From NCBI GenBank assembly GCA_025200525.1, contig CM045762.1:122018979-122082978 (forward strand): DNA of 64,000 bases, written 5' to 3'. A model generated the notes under the pieces. It worked only from the letters and a program-made list of their open reading frames with translations, was not told where the DNA came from and searched no databases. Position numbers and translations under genes: made by a program. Origin of the DNA: Camellia lanceoleosa. Its lineage: Eukaryota; Streptophyta; Magnoliopsida; Ericales; Theaceae. Every line of letters starts with the position of its first letter. Within the stretch, counting starts at the first letter, position 1. Below, one piece after another: positions 46,346-56,707 of this stretch.

Positions 46346-46414
46346 CTTGGATCCTACTCCACCAGAGGCCCAATACCAGCTTCAAGCCAACAATGCTGCA
46401 GGGTTATCCCTCAC
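46346..46414 (-). pseudogene. PGI: PGI pseudogene exon (NPAALLA...WYWAS)
   Basis: Acceptor tttag above 46414; VRDNPAALLA, stop, [12 protein letters not shown], then gtttt. PGI has [20 protein letters not shown] here. Confidence 0.88.
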
Positions 46415-46474
46415 CTAAAATAAATAAATGAATATAATTAAAAAAGGAAACTTTGATATTCTGTTATCAGAACT

Positions 46475-48498
46475 TGTAATATCCCCAAAATAATACAATA
46501 AATACAACCCATGAGCAAAAGGATAATAGAAATAATAGGCCTTCATTCATCAAAGTTCGTTTACAAAAGATAACACATGCGATATATATTCAACAACTAT
46601 TCATCCTGAATTTATAGCATGTGTTACAAAGATAAGAAAACAGAAAACTAAACAGGTAATCATATGCCCTATAGGCTTACATCTTTCTAAGTCATTGCTT
46701 GGTTACAACAAAAGCGAGCCTAGCTCAAAACAGTTAAAGCCATTGGCTATACAAAAGAATACAACAAAAGAAAGAAACTCTTGCTCCCAAATGTCCCTTC
46801 AAACGATTGCCTTGGTAGAGGCATATTACTAATGCCTGAAAATGGTTTTTCCCAAATAAGGTGAGCCAAAGCCCAATAGGAATAATTTAACACAATATAT
46901 AAAATTTAACAAAAGTACAAGTACAATGTGCATAGACAATGTTTGTGACAAAACATCCACATTTTATATAATCATAAAGTACCAAGTTCATATCTTAATC
47001 CATTTTCCTTCAATTCATGAGCCAATTTCATTATATTTCAAAAACCCAACTGAGACTACAACTCAGTGGTTCTCCAATTAACATAATTACCACACAAACA
47101 CTTCAATCTGCCATTTTATGAAAATTTTGTCCGCAGGATCGGCACCCATGTATACGCGTGGTTTTGGGATTTTCACCCAGGACACTCCGGCCAACTTAAT
47201 TTCAATGGAGTCCATCTCCTCCTAAACATGGAGTACAACCCCTTTCTCCTCTTAAACATCATTCATATGCAATGTATTTAAAACATAGTTATATTCAATG
47301 ATAACCAACAATAGATTAGTTTTAATTCATCTAATCCTCATGGAATTTCTACAACAATCATAGCTATCATTCACCGATAGCTCGATATAGATATTCAATC
47401 TCAAGACAGATAATTTATTCAAATTTCCATAGGTGTGAGGTAATACATATCCAACTCCACCATTTATATCAATATTCATCCAATTTCATATCTATGACAC
47501 AAATTCCATTTATTTATACAAAATAAATATTTGAACCATTTTAGAGCAAGCTCCATTTCCCTCAAATATCAACTCAAAGGTCAAAATCTACTATTTTTGT
47601 CACAATAGAAACTCATATTCAAACCCCTTAACCTTTTATAACACATTCATCTTAGGAATTCCTCTTTTGATTTTATACCCGAACACTAGGTTTGTCCATA
47701 ACACTCTCATATCCCACCATTGTTACACAACAACGAATAACTAAGTTAAAAATCATATGAAAGTGTAGAAAATCCCTATCTCAAAGAGAAAAGATGAGCA
47801 AGGCAATGATGAAACTCCAAAGATGCTCAAACCCAACTTTATTCGGATAAAAATGAAGATCTTGAGACGCTCTACGTTTTTCTCAAAGACACTAAGATGG
47901 AGAACTTAATGGGTCTACGTGAAAATGTAGAGAGAAGAGTAAGTGTTAGAGAGAGAACCTTAAAATCTAGGGTTTTGGAGAGTTTTAGAGAGAGAAAGGA
48001 ATGAAAAAGTGATGTAAAAATGTGGCTGTTACGAACTGATATACACGTAGTCCGCTCGAGTATGAGAAGTGGCGCTCAAGCGTCAGACACATTGTTTCAC
48101 TTGAGCGCAAGAAGTGACAGTCGAGCACAGAATGCACATTTCCAGAAGTTTTGCAGATGAAAGACATAGGTCGAGCTCAAGATTGGATACTCGAGTGCCC
48201 ACCCGCTCGAGCGTAGGAAACGCCGCTCGAGCGTAGATTACACTATTCTAGTATTTGCAGGTCTGCAAAAATATTAAGAGTTTGCAAAGCCCGCTCGAGC
48301 ACTCGAGCGGAGGAGCAAAAATCTGGGCAACAAAGGTTTGGAAAAATCAAGCAACCAACATGTTCCAAACACACAACTACAATCCAATAACCACATTTAA
48401 GGAGGAATAAGGAGAAAGACAACAATGAATAACATTCAGAAGCCATAAGCCTGAGTTTGGAATGCAACAAAAATCGGGTCAAAACTGGAATCGCTATA
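46475..48498 (-). mobile_element. 3' LTR of gypsy copy 2
   Basis: It starts TGTAATATCCCCAAAATAAT and ends tcgctata. It is more similar to the nested LTR at 34555-36652 than to the copy 1 LTRs. A CTCGAGCG cluster is at 48045-48310. In element sense it starts TATAGCGATTCC. Confidence 0.85.
48045..48310. repeat. CGCTCGAGCG-like palindrome cluster
   Basis: gtccgctcgagtatg, ggcgctcaagcg, acttgagcgc, acccgctcgagcg, gccgctcgagcg and ccgctcgagcactcgagcgg, with the same interleaved 'aagaagtg' and 'gttttgcag' phrases as in the other LTRs. Confidence 0.8.
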
Positions 48499-48513
48499 AC
48501 CTCATCTCTTAAG
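48499..48513 (-). other. Polypurine tract of gypsy copy 2
   Basis: acctcatctcttaag on the plus strand; CTTAAGAGATGAGGT on the minus strand, directly next to the LTR and preceded by GGACGAAATTCC. Confidence 0.65.
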
Positions 48514-48625
48514 GAATTTCGTCCTTGAAATTTCAAATCAAGTTTAAAAAACTAAGTTAGAACCAACTACAACAATGATAACCATTCAATTCCCTCACCA
48601 TGACTCATTTTCCGGTCATTCATTC

Positions 48626-48900
48626 TCAGGCCAAGTTTGGCTAGTTTAAAAAAAAGCCAAAAAGTTAAAAAGTTACTCAAAAAGTTAAAAAGTTAACACT
48701 ATTCACCAAAAGTCAACAATTACAGCTGCACAATTCCCAATTCAAATTTTTCCCTACAAATCAATTTTTACAATTTTTTATTACATATTTTTCCAGAAAA
48801 AGTCAAAAAGTTAACCCAAACATCCATATTTTCAACCTCAATTTTTTAGTTCAAAAAGACAAAAAGTACACTTATTTAGGACACTCCAAACAACCCCTCA
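48626..48900. mobile_element. Harbinger-like MITE, 269 bp, TSD TCA
   Basis: The element is 48629-48897, flanked by tca on both sides (48626-48628 and 48898-48900). The left end is GGCCAAGTTTGGCTAG; the right end reverse-complemented is GGGGTTGTTTGGAGTG. It contains direct aaaaagttaaaaagtt repeats and no ORF. The homologous stretch of gypsy copy 1 (about 29080) lacks it, confirming an insertion. A 3-bp TSD and GTTTGG terminal motif fit PIF/Harbinger MITEs, though the usual TSD is TWA. Confidence 0.75.
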
Positions 48901-49233
48901 TTAACTTAATACGTAAGTTTCGACATTGACACACAATTCATATATTCCCAAAACATTAACAATGTTTGTGATAAGCCCAATTTCCCAAATTTACGCAACA
49001 TATACGATGTTTCCAAAGTGGTGCAACACATACAATATTCCATATTCTCAAAACATATGCAATGCTTATATTGAATCCGTGCTTCCAAAACATCCACAAT
49101 ATGTACAATGTCCTTGTATTTCTAAAACATATACAATGCTTTTACATTTCATTAACATAATCAAAATCTCAATATACGTTCAAACATCAACAAATAAGTT
49201 CAGATATTTTTCACGAACTTTCAATTCACGCTT

Positions 49234-50277
49234 CTAAGTTACTTCTTCAACTCCGTGATGTTTCCACAATACCTTAACTAAGGGTTTCATCTTACCTCGC
49301 AAGACTTGGTCCCGTGTATCCAAGACTCTCACCAGTCTCTCCTCATACAAGGCATTCTCATCTACCTCTAAGTCGGTCCAATCCAACACATGTGATGGAT
49401 CCAGCTCATACTTCCGAAGCATACTAATATGAAACACATCATGAACCCCGGAAATGTTGTGGCGGTTGCGCCAAATGGTAAGCAACCTCTCCAACCCGCT
49501 CAAGGATCTCAAAAGGTCCAATAAATCGAAGGGACAACTTCTCACTTTTCCCAAATCTCATTAAACCCCTCCTAGGTGATATCTTCAAGAACACATGGTC
49601 TCCCACTTTAAAAGACAAAAGGTCTCCTCCTACGGTTAGCATAACTTTTTTGACGACTCTAAGCCATAACCAACCTCTTACGAATAAGTGTCACTTTCTC
49701 CGTAATTTCCCGAACCAACTCTGGACCCAACAAAGGTACATCACCCACCTCGGCCCAATACATCGGAGATCTACACGGTCAGCCATACAAGGCCTCAAAT
49801 GGTGCCATGCCAATACTCGATTGGAAGTTGTTATTATAGGCAAACTCCACTAAGGGCAAGTGCCTCTCCCACGACACCTTAACATCAAGGACACAACCTT
49901 GAAGTATATCCTCAAGGATCTAAATGGTACGCTTGGACTGCCCATCAGTCTAAGGATGATACATAGTGCTAAAGGCCAATCTAGTGCCCAAGGCACTCTG
50001 CAAGCTTTGCCACAACCGAGCTGTGAAACGCGGATCTCTATCTGAAACAATCGTCATGGGGACCCTGTGCAACCTCACTATGTCCCGAATGTAAAGGTCG
50101 GCAAGATAGTCTATTGAATTGCTCACACGCATAGATATAAAGTGCGCTAACTTGGTTAACCGGTCAACTACCACCCAAATGGCATCACTACCCTGTTGAG
50201 TCCTCAGAAGACCCACAACAAAATCTATCGTGACATGCTCCCACTTCCACTCAGCTATAGGCAATGTAGAGTCATCA
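49234..50277 (-). pseudogene. Chromovirus integrase, gypsy copy 2 (frameshifts, stops)
   Basis: Minus strand, in order: IAEWKWEHVTIDFVVGL (first catalytic Asp), DRLTKLAHFI, VSDRDPRFTARLWQSL (second Asp), a stop after TMYHP, then LPLVEFAYNNNF (catalytic Glu), then KVGDHVFLKISPRRGLMRFG and GPFEILERVGEVAYHLA (C-terminal DNA-binding part), then FHISMLRKYELDPSHV and a chromodomain-like tail ending VLWKHHGVEEVTWERE. The D-D-E triad is present, but the reading frame is interrupted at least three times. Integrases of this type insert element cDNA into host chromatin. Confidence 0.88.
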
Positions 50278-51064
50278 TTTGTGTGTCGTAGAATCATAGA
50301 ATTTGTAAATTTTCTTTGCAGGAATTGGAAAAAATTAAAATAAAATAAATTTCTTTGCAAAAAGGAAACTTCTATATAAGTGTGCATCGTAGTGTCATAA
50401 TTTGTGCGTCGTAGAATCATAGAATTTGTAAATTTTCTTTGCAGGGATTGAAAATAAAATTAAAATAAAATATTTTTCTTTGCAAAAAGGAAACTTCTAT
50501 ATAAATCTGCATCATAGAGTCATAATTTGTGCGTCGTAGAATCATAGAATTTGTAAATTTGTAAATTTTCTTTGCAGGGATTGGAAATAAAATTAAAATA
50601 AAATACCTTTACAAATTTGTAAATTTTCTTTGCAGGGATTGGAAATAAAATTAAAATAAAATACCTTTACAAATTTATAAATTTTCTTTGCAGGGATTGG
50701 AAATAAAATTAAAATAAAATAAATTTGTATAGAAGTTTCCTTTTTGCAAAGAAATTTTCACAACCAATCATATCTAGCCCTTGGATGGATTGAATCAATC
50801 TAACGGTCCACAACTCTACTCCTATGCATACATTTACAAATTAAAAAAATGTTCATGTGCCAAAACTCCTATATATATACCTTTTTTGAAATCTAAAAAA
50901 TTAAAGCCCTTCCAAAAATCTTTTGCAACCAATCACATCTATCTCTCTAGTTTTCCGATCTTTCCTTTTTCTTCTTCTTCTTCTTCTTCTTGTTGTTGTT
51001 GTTCTTCTTCTTCTTCTTCTTCTTTTTCTTTTTGTTTTTCTTGTTTTGGGTTTGTGTTGCAAAG

Positions 51065-51636
51065 ATGAATTATCCAAAGTATGTTATCCTTACCCTCCTT
51101 CTCGTTTTGATGCCCCGCCTAAACCAGTAATTCCATCTGGGTTGACGGACTTGGGTGGTTTTCCGGCCTCCAACGCGACCCAAGAACACTTGGGGACCCA
51201 AGCTCCGCCACCTTCCCAATCAATGATTCAAATTCTCGATCATTTTGATACAACCACTGCCACCACCGCCAAGCCTTCTAAATTAGTAGCCCAAGCTCCT
51301 CCTCGTCTTGATGCCCCATCTGAACCGGTAATTTCACGCAATGCTCAGCAACAAGACCTAGGGTTGCCGAAACTAGTTGTAGCGTTTTGCTTGACAGTAG
51401 CTTTTGAAATCGCCTTCCGATCTGCCCAAACTCGTAAACACTACCCTATAACCTTCCAATTACTGTGTCTCTTAATGGTGTTTGCCGTCGCTTTTCTCGT
51501 TGTTGTTAAATATATCGTTGCTAACTACACAAAACCAGGCCGCTTGCTTGAGCACGTTGGACTACTCTGTGGAGTTACCCTTTTTTTTGTGGCCATCACC
51601 ATATCTTTCCCTCTCTGCCTTAAGCTCATTTCCTAG
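51065..51636 (+). pseudogene. Captured proline-rich membrane protein gene, left arm
   Basis: From the ATG at 51065 the frame shifts after six codons by a one-base deletion relative to the right arm; past that point it is open to 51636. The product has a Pro-rich N-terminus (YPYPPSRFDAPPKPVIPSG), a middle with SQSMIQILDHFD and SRNAQQQDLGLPK, and three hydrophobic segments (VVAFCLTVAFEIAF, FQLLCLLMVFAVAFLVVV, LLCGVTLFFVAITISFPL) separated by a SAQTRKHYPI loop. It is probably a small plant membrane protein with cytosolic N-terminus (inference). I do not recognise the family. A longer frame opening at 50923 runs through the TTC repeat and is not a plausible start. Confidence 0.55.
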
Positions 51637-51810
51637 ATCATATATGCTCTTTCATTGCTTGCCATTTCTATCTGCAATTGCCCTCTACCACTGTGAACTC
51701 CTAATGCTAATCTTGTAGCACGGGATTGTCATTCGGGTTGCTTTTTTATGGATATTAATTTTAATTATTATTAGTTGCTTTTGGTCACATTTAATATTTA
51801 TATATGTTCG

Positions 51811-52322
51811 GTCACAAAGAAAGCGGTAACTCCACAAAGTAGTCCAGCATGCTCAAGCAAGCGGCCTGATTTTGGGTAGTTGGCAACGATGTATTTAGCA
51901 ACAATGAGAAAAGCGAGTGCAAACACCATGAAGAGACACAACAATTCGAAGGTTATAGGGTAGTGTTTACGAGTTTGGGCGGATCAGAAGACGATTTCAA
52001 AAGCTGCTGTCAAACAAAACGCTATAACTGGCTTTGGCAATCCTAGGTCTTGTTGCTGAGCATTGCGTGAAATTACCGGCTCAGGCAGGGCATCAAGATG
52101 AGAAGGAGCTTGGGCTACTGATTTAGAAGGCTCGGCGGTGGTGGCAGCGGCTGTATCAAAATGATCGAGAATTTGAATCATTGATTAGGAAGGCGGCGGA
52201 ACTTAGGTCGCATTGGAGGCCGAAAAACCGCCCAAATCTGTCTACCCAGATGGAATTATTGGTTTAGGTGGGGCATCAAAATGAGGAGGAGGGTAAGGAT
52301 AAGCATACTTTGGATCATTTAT
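51811..52322 (-). pseudogene. Captured gene, right arm (inverted copy)
   Basis: Reverse-complement counterpart of the left-arm gene. The start ATG is ATA, but the following NDPKYAYPYPPPHFDAPPKP keeps the frame that the left arm lost. It then has stops after IPSG, SNAT and PPPS, and another in the FEIVF region. The end of the gene (third hydrophobic segment) is cut at the loop. Neither arm alone is intact, but they are damaged at different places. Confidence 0.7.
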
Positions 52323-52935
52323 CTTTGCAACAAACCCAAAACAAAAGCAAAAACAAATCCAAAAACAAGAAGAAGAAAAGATCAGAAAAACAAAGAGAGA
52401 GAGATGTGATTGGTTGCAAAAGATTTTGAGAAGGGTTTTAATTTTTTAGATTTCAAAAAAGGTATATATATATATAGGAGTTTTGGCACATGAACATTTT
52501 TTTAATTTGTAAATGTATGCATAAGAGCAGAGTTATGGACCGTTAGATTGATTCAATCCATCCAAGGGCTAGAAATGATTGGTTGTGAAAATTTCTTTGC
52601 AAAAAGGAAACTTCTATACAATTTTATTTTATTTTAATTTATTTCCAATTCCTGTAAAGAAAATTTACAAATTCTATGATTCTATGACGCACAAATTATG
52701 ACTCTACGATGCTGACTTATATAGAAGTTTCCTATTTGCAAAGAAAATTATTTTATTTTAATTTTATTTCCAATCCCTGCAAAGAAAATTTACAAATTAT
52801 ATGATTCTAGGACGCAAAATTATGACACTACGATGCACACTTATATAGAAGTTTCTTTTTTACAAAGAAATTTACAAATCCTATGATTCTACGATGCACA
52901 AATGATGACTCTACGATGCACACTTATAAGTTATA

Positions 52936-53482
52936 TATAAGTTTCCTTTTGGAAAACTGGTCTCTCAACTTTTCCCTAATCGTGGGAGGTAGAAACTTGT
53001 CCTTGAAGGTGTTAACAAAAGCCTCCCAAGTCACTCCAATGCGCCCACACGGATACTTCCACCATTGACAAGCATCCCTCTTCAGCTGGAAAGATGCCAA
53101 GATCACCCTCAACTGGTCGTCCTAGATGCCAAGCATCTCGAACGTCTTTACTATTTGCTCTAGCTACTCATCTGCCTTCAGTAGCTCCTTGGGATCACCT
53201 AAAAACTCATCCAAATTTGATCGGAAAAACTCTCTTCAGAAAGGATGGCCCTGCTTTAGCTACTTGTGCTTAGACTTGATTCTCAGCCCTAAGAATATCC
53301 ATAGATTCCTGCAATGCTCCGGCCATTTCGCGGGCTAAGGCGCCCATGGCCTATTGGCCCACTAGTTCGGCCACATTGGCCTGACCAACTCCTTCCTCTT
53401 ATGTCGGAATATCATCCGGTATGGGCACCTCGTGCCTTCTAGGCCTACCACGCCTACCACCATCACGTCCACATCCTGACAT
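52936..53482 (-). pseudogene. Gag N-terminal region, gypsy copy 2
   Basis: From the ATG at 53482: MSGCGRDGGRRGRPRRHEVP followed by a frame with several stops (ALAREMAGALQESMD and so on), then LASFQLKRDACQWWKYPCG, GVTWEAFVNTFKDKFLPPTI and REKLRDQF at the foldback boundary. This is the standard retrotransposon gag core. It is truncated by the foldback. Confidence 0.85.
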
Positions 53483-53870
53483 CCTAATGAAGGTAACAAA
53501 AGAGATTAGCACATTTACAAATGTGCCGAAGCTAACTCACTCGCGTCCTAATGCGTTGGACAACAGGAATTCACTCCATATTTGCACATAGTCACGTAAA
53601 CACATACGAATTTCCTTTCTAGATAATGACCTTCCCGTAATTTTGCTAGAGTTCCAATTAGAAACAGCAGTGATCAAGTGCTCTTCTAATAGGATTTTCA
53701 AAAACTCGTAGACCCGATGAATATCTCAGGAACTAAATCCCATACCCATATAGTCATATAAGCATGTTATCACATAAGCATACAACACATACTAACGTCC
53801 CAACTAAGCGAGACAAACCCATTGTGGTAATGACCACTTCCCACGTACCCAAAGTATTCAAACCCGGTAC
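53483..53870 (-). other. Untranslated leader of gypsy copy 2
   Basis: Sequence between PBS and gag, similar to 37560-37940 of gypsy copy 1 (shared phrases such as agttccaattagaaac and cagtgatcaagtgctctt). No ORF supported. Confidence 0.7.
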
Positions 53871-53882
53871 GCTCTGATACCA
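53871..53882 (-). other. Primer-binding site of gypsy copy 2
   Basis: gctctgatacca, complement of the initiator-Met tRNA end, followed after three bases by the LTR start TGTAATGTCCCC at 53886. Confidence 0.9.
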
Positions 53883-53885
53883 AGT

Positions 53886-54131
53886 TGTAATGTCCCCAAA
53901 ATAATGCAATAAATACAGCCCATGAGCAGAAGGATAATAGAAATAATAGGCCTTCATTCATCAAAGTTCGTTTACAAAAGATGACATATGCGATATATAT
54001 TCATAAACTGTTCATCCTGAATCTACAACATGTGTTACAATGATAAGTGAACAGAAAACTAAACAGGTCATATGTCTTATAGGCTTACATCTTTTCAAGT
54101 CATTGTTTGGTTACAACAAAAGCGAGCCTAG
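53886..54131 (-). mobile_element. 5' LTR fragment of gypsy copy 2
   Basis: The first 246 bp match 46475-46720 closely and stop at gcgagcctag. Beyond it an 18-bp phrase (catcttttcaagtcat) seen at about 54088 is repeated as catatcttttcaagtcat before palindrome sequence begins, marking a complex junction. Confidence 0.85.
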
Positions 54132-54550
54132 ACATATCTTTTCAAGTCATATCTTTCTCTTTATAAAACACCAATCTCCCAAATCTTTTTCTCTTATTTT
54201 TTGCTTCTTCTCTCTTTTCATCATTTGATCCTCTCTATACTAGTCTCGGTCCTTTTCTTTTTCTTTTTCCTTTGTTATTTAACAAACTGATATATATGCT
54301 AGACATGCACAAACATACGTATATATACAGAGAAGAAATATACAGTAGCCATAAATCATTACGAGAAGATACACTGAAAAGAAATCCTCAAAACCAATCA
54401 TTCAGTTCCAATCTTCTCGACGAAATGTACTGTTCCATCGATGGCAGGAACGTGAAATGCCAAGAAAAAGTCACCAGAGAAGTTTTCAATTCTTGTTTCT
54501 TTGTCCTCGACACTACTGCGGTGAAATAGTAAGTCCTTGATTTCCTTAAA
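54132..54550. repeat. Half palindrome H0 (right half only)
   Basis: Begins in tttctctttataaaacaccaatc and continues to gtgaaatagtaagtcc. The matching left half is missing at the junction with the gypsy LTR. Confidence 0.75.
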
Positions 54551-55229
54551 CATTTTCACAGAAAAAATTTGATAAAGAATAATTTCGTCTTGACACAAAG
54601 AAATTTCTCTGATTTCACAAAGAAATTTTGAAATTTTTTTGGAATGATCATAGAGAAGTTTCATCGAGGGACTTTAGCTAATAAAAAATGTATATTGTAT
54701 CTCTCCTACTATTCAAAGTTGGAGAGGGATGTTTTACTAATTTTCCCATTTTAAAATGGCTTTTTGATCATTTTAAGAGATAACAAAAATTAAGAATGGA
54801 TTTTTTAATTGTATGAGAAAACGTGAGGAAAATTCGGTAAGAAAATTTTTGTGCACTGCTAAACCATGAAATTAATCCCATTCCATGACTTGAATCAATA
54901 AAATTTTAAAGGAGATTTATAAAATAATATTTGTTTTTAAATTAAATATTTTGAAAAACATTAGTATATCTTGACTATAGTTTCCTATCTTTGTTTCTTG
55001 AGGATAACAAAGTCATGGTAGCAGTGTCGAGGACGAAGACATGGCGAACCTTCGCCAAGCATGTGTCTTCAAGAACTGGATGGAAAAGAAAGTTCATGAC
55101 AAGGTTTTTGGTTGACGATGCCAATTGGTGCTCAAATCGCGATGCTAATTCTCTATTCTTCAGTTTCTCATCAAGTTCTTCAAGTTCTATTTCTGTTGCG
55201 CTCTCAATCTCATCATCCGACACTGAGTT
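54551..55229 (-). repeat. Spacer S1, reverse orientation
   Basis: A part first (reverse), then C part (reverse). The C part has overlapping open frames on both strands (54975-55223 minus, starting MSDDEIESATEIEL; 54991-55233 plus, with VSRTKTWRTF). Confidence 0.8.
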
Positions 55230-56055
55230 TTGAAGGAAATCGAGGATTCATTGTTTCACCACAGTAGTGTCGTGGACAAAGAAACAAGAATTGAAGACTT
55301 CTCTGGTGACTTTTTCTTCACATTTCTCGTTACTCGCCATCGATGGAACGGTAAATTTCGTCGAGAAGACTAGAAGAGAATGATAGCTTTCGAGGATTTC
55401 GTTTCAATCTATCTTCTCTCAATGATTTATGGCTACTGTACATTTTTTCTCTCTATATATATATGTATTTTTGTGCATGTCCAATATATATATATATCAG
55501 TTTCTTAAATAACAAAGAAAAAATAAAAAGAAGAATACAGGACTAGTATAGAGGGGATCAAATGATGAACAGAGAGAAGCAAAGAACAAGAAAAAAAAGA
55601 TTTGGGAGATTGGTGTGTTGTAAAGAGAAAGATATGTTTTTTTCTCTCTCCACAAAACACCAATCGCCCAAATCTTTTTTTTTTTTTTTTTTCTTGTTCT
55701 TTGCTTCTTCTCTTTGTTCATCATTTGATCCCCTCTCTACTAGTCATGTCTCTCTCTCTTTTTTTTTCTTTGTTATTTAAGAAACTGATATATATATATA
55801 CTGGACATACACAAAAATAAATATATGTATCGAGAAGAAATTTACTGTAGCCATAAATCATTGAGAGAACATATATTGAAAAGAAATCCTTGAAACTCAT
55901 CATTCTCTTCCAATCTTCTCGACGAAATGTACGCGTTCCATCGACGGCGGGAACGAGAAATGCTTGGAAAAAGTCACTGGAGAAGTCTTCAATTCTTGTT
56001 TCTTCGTCCTTGAGATTACTGTGGTGAAATAATAAGTCCTCGGTTTCCCTCAAAA
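55230..56055. repeat. Palindrome H1
   Basis: Complete inverted repeat, centre about 55650; the inner arms around it (tttgggagattggtgtg... / ...caccaatcgcccaaatc) are separated by a few tens of bases and followed by a run of T. Confidence 0.8.
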
Positions 56056-56707
56056 CTCAGTGTCGGAGGATGAGATTAAGAGTGCACCAAAACCAAAATT
56101 CGAAGAACTTGAAGGGGAACTGAAGAATAGAGCATTAGTGTTGCGATTTCAGACTAAATGGCATCGTTGACCAGAAACCTTGTCGTGAACTTTCTTTTCC
56201 ATCCAATTCTCAAGGAGACATGCTCAGCGGAGACTCGCCATGTGTTCGTTCTCGACACTGTTGCCATGACTTTGTTATCCCTCAAGAAACAAAGAGAGGA
56301 AAATATAATCAACATATACTAATGTTTTTTGAATTATTTAATTGAAAAACAAATATGATTTTTCAAATTAACATTAAAATTTTATTGATTCAAGTCATGG
56401 AATGAGATTAATTTCATATTCTTAGCAAAGCTCAAAAATGTTTTTAATAAATTTTCCTCACGTTATCTCATACAATTACAAAATCCATTCTTAATTTTTA
56501 TTATCTCTTAAAATGGTTAAAAAGCCATTTCAAAATTGAAAAATTAGTAAAACAACCCTCTCCAATTTTATTTTTTTTATTAGCTAAAGTCTGTCAATGA
56601 AATTTCTCTATGGTCATGCCAGAGAAATTCAAAATTTCTTTGTGAAATCACAGAAATTTCCCTGTGTTGGGATGAAATTTTTATTTATCGAATTTATTCT
56701 GTGAAAA
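56056..56707 (+). repeat. Spacer S2, forward orientation
   Basis: C part (56056 to about 56310) then A part. The SEDEIES-type frame is interrupted, and GTG replaces the ATG found at 41011. Confidence 0.8.

Larger units (their letters stand above)
44830..46414 (-). pseudogene. PGI: Glucose-6-phosphate isomerase pseudogene (four exons)
   Basis: Four consecutive exons of a plant phosphoglucose isomerase, plastid-type by its wording, are readable on the minus strand at 46414-46346, 46245-46136, 45102-45050 and 44965-44830. PGI interconverts glucose 6-phosphate and fructose 6-phosphate. Splice donors and acceptors are mostly kept (ag/gt), so this is an unprocessed duplicate. Three in-frame stops interrupt it: after ALLA in the first, at the GSTN-stop-HA position in the third, and at the first codon of the fourth. 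One Phe of HNFF is deleted. Exons before 46414 are cut off by the gypsy LTR at 46475, and the terminal exon is not found below 44830. Confidence 0.9.
50278..52935. mobile_element. Foldback element with captured gene in both arms
   Basis: The left arm (50278 to about 51600) and right arm (about 51811 to 52935) are reverse complements at high similarity; the loop is about 210 bp. The outer part of each arm has several direct copies of a ~60-bp unit (gaatcatagaatttgtaaat plus ttttctttgcaggg), as in Foldback or long-TIR MULE elements. The inner part of each arm is a promoter-like stretch, a (TTC)n tract at 50968-51030 and a gene for a proline-rich membrane protein. It sits between integrase and gag of gypsy copy 2, replacing the middle of that element; no TSD is visible. 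Confidence 0.8.
46475..54131 (-). mobile_element. Ty3/gypsy chromovirus copy 2, internally rearranged
   Basis: Minus-strand element. 3' LTR 46475-48498, PPT next to it, integrase with chromodomain-like tail (50277-49234), then a foldback element with loss of RT, protease and most of gag, then gag N-terminus (53482-52936), untranslated leader, PBS 53871-53882 and a 5' LTR fragment 53886-54131. The leader resembles that of gypsy copy 1. The element has inserted into an intron of the PGI pseudogene (46415-46474 remains of it). The right end is cut by the palindromic array. Confidence 0.85.

Noticed and set aside
50923..51064. Upstream extension of the 237-codon frame
   Set aside because: It translates a (TTC)n microsatellite into a Leu/Phe run; the right arm shows the ancestral start is at 51065.
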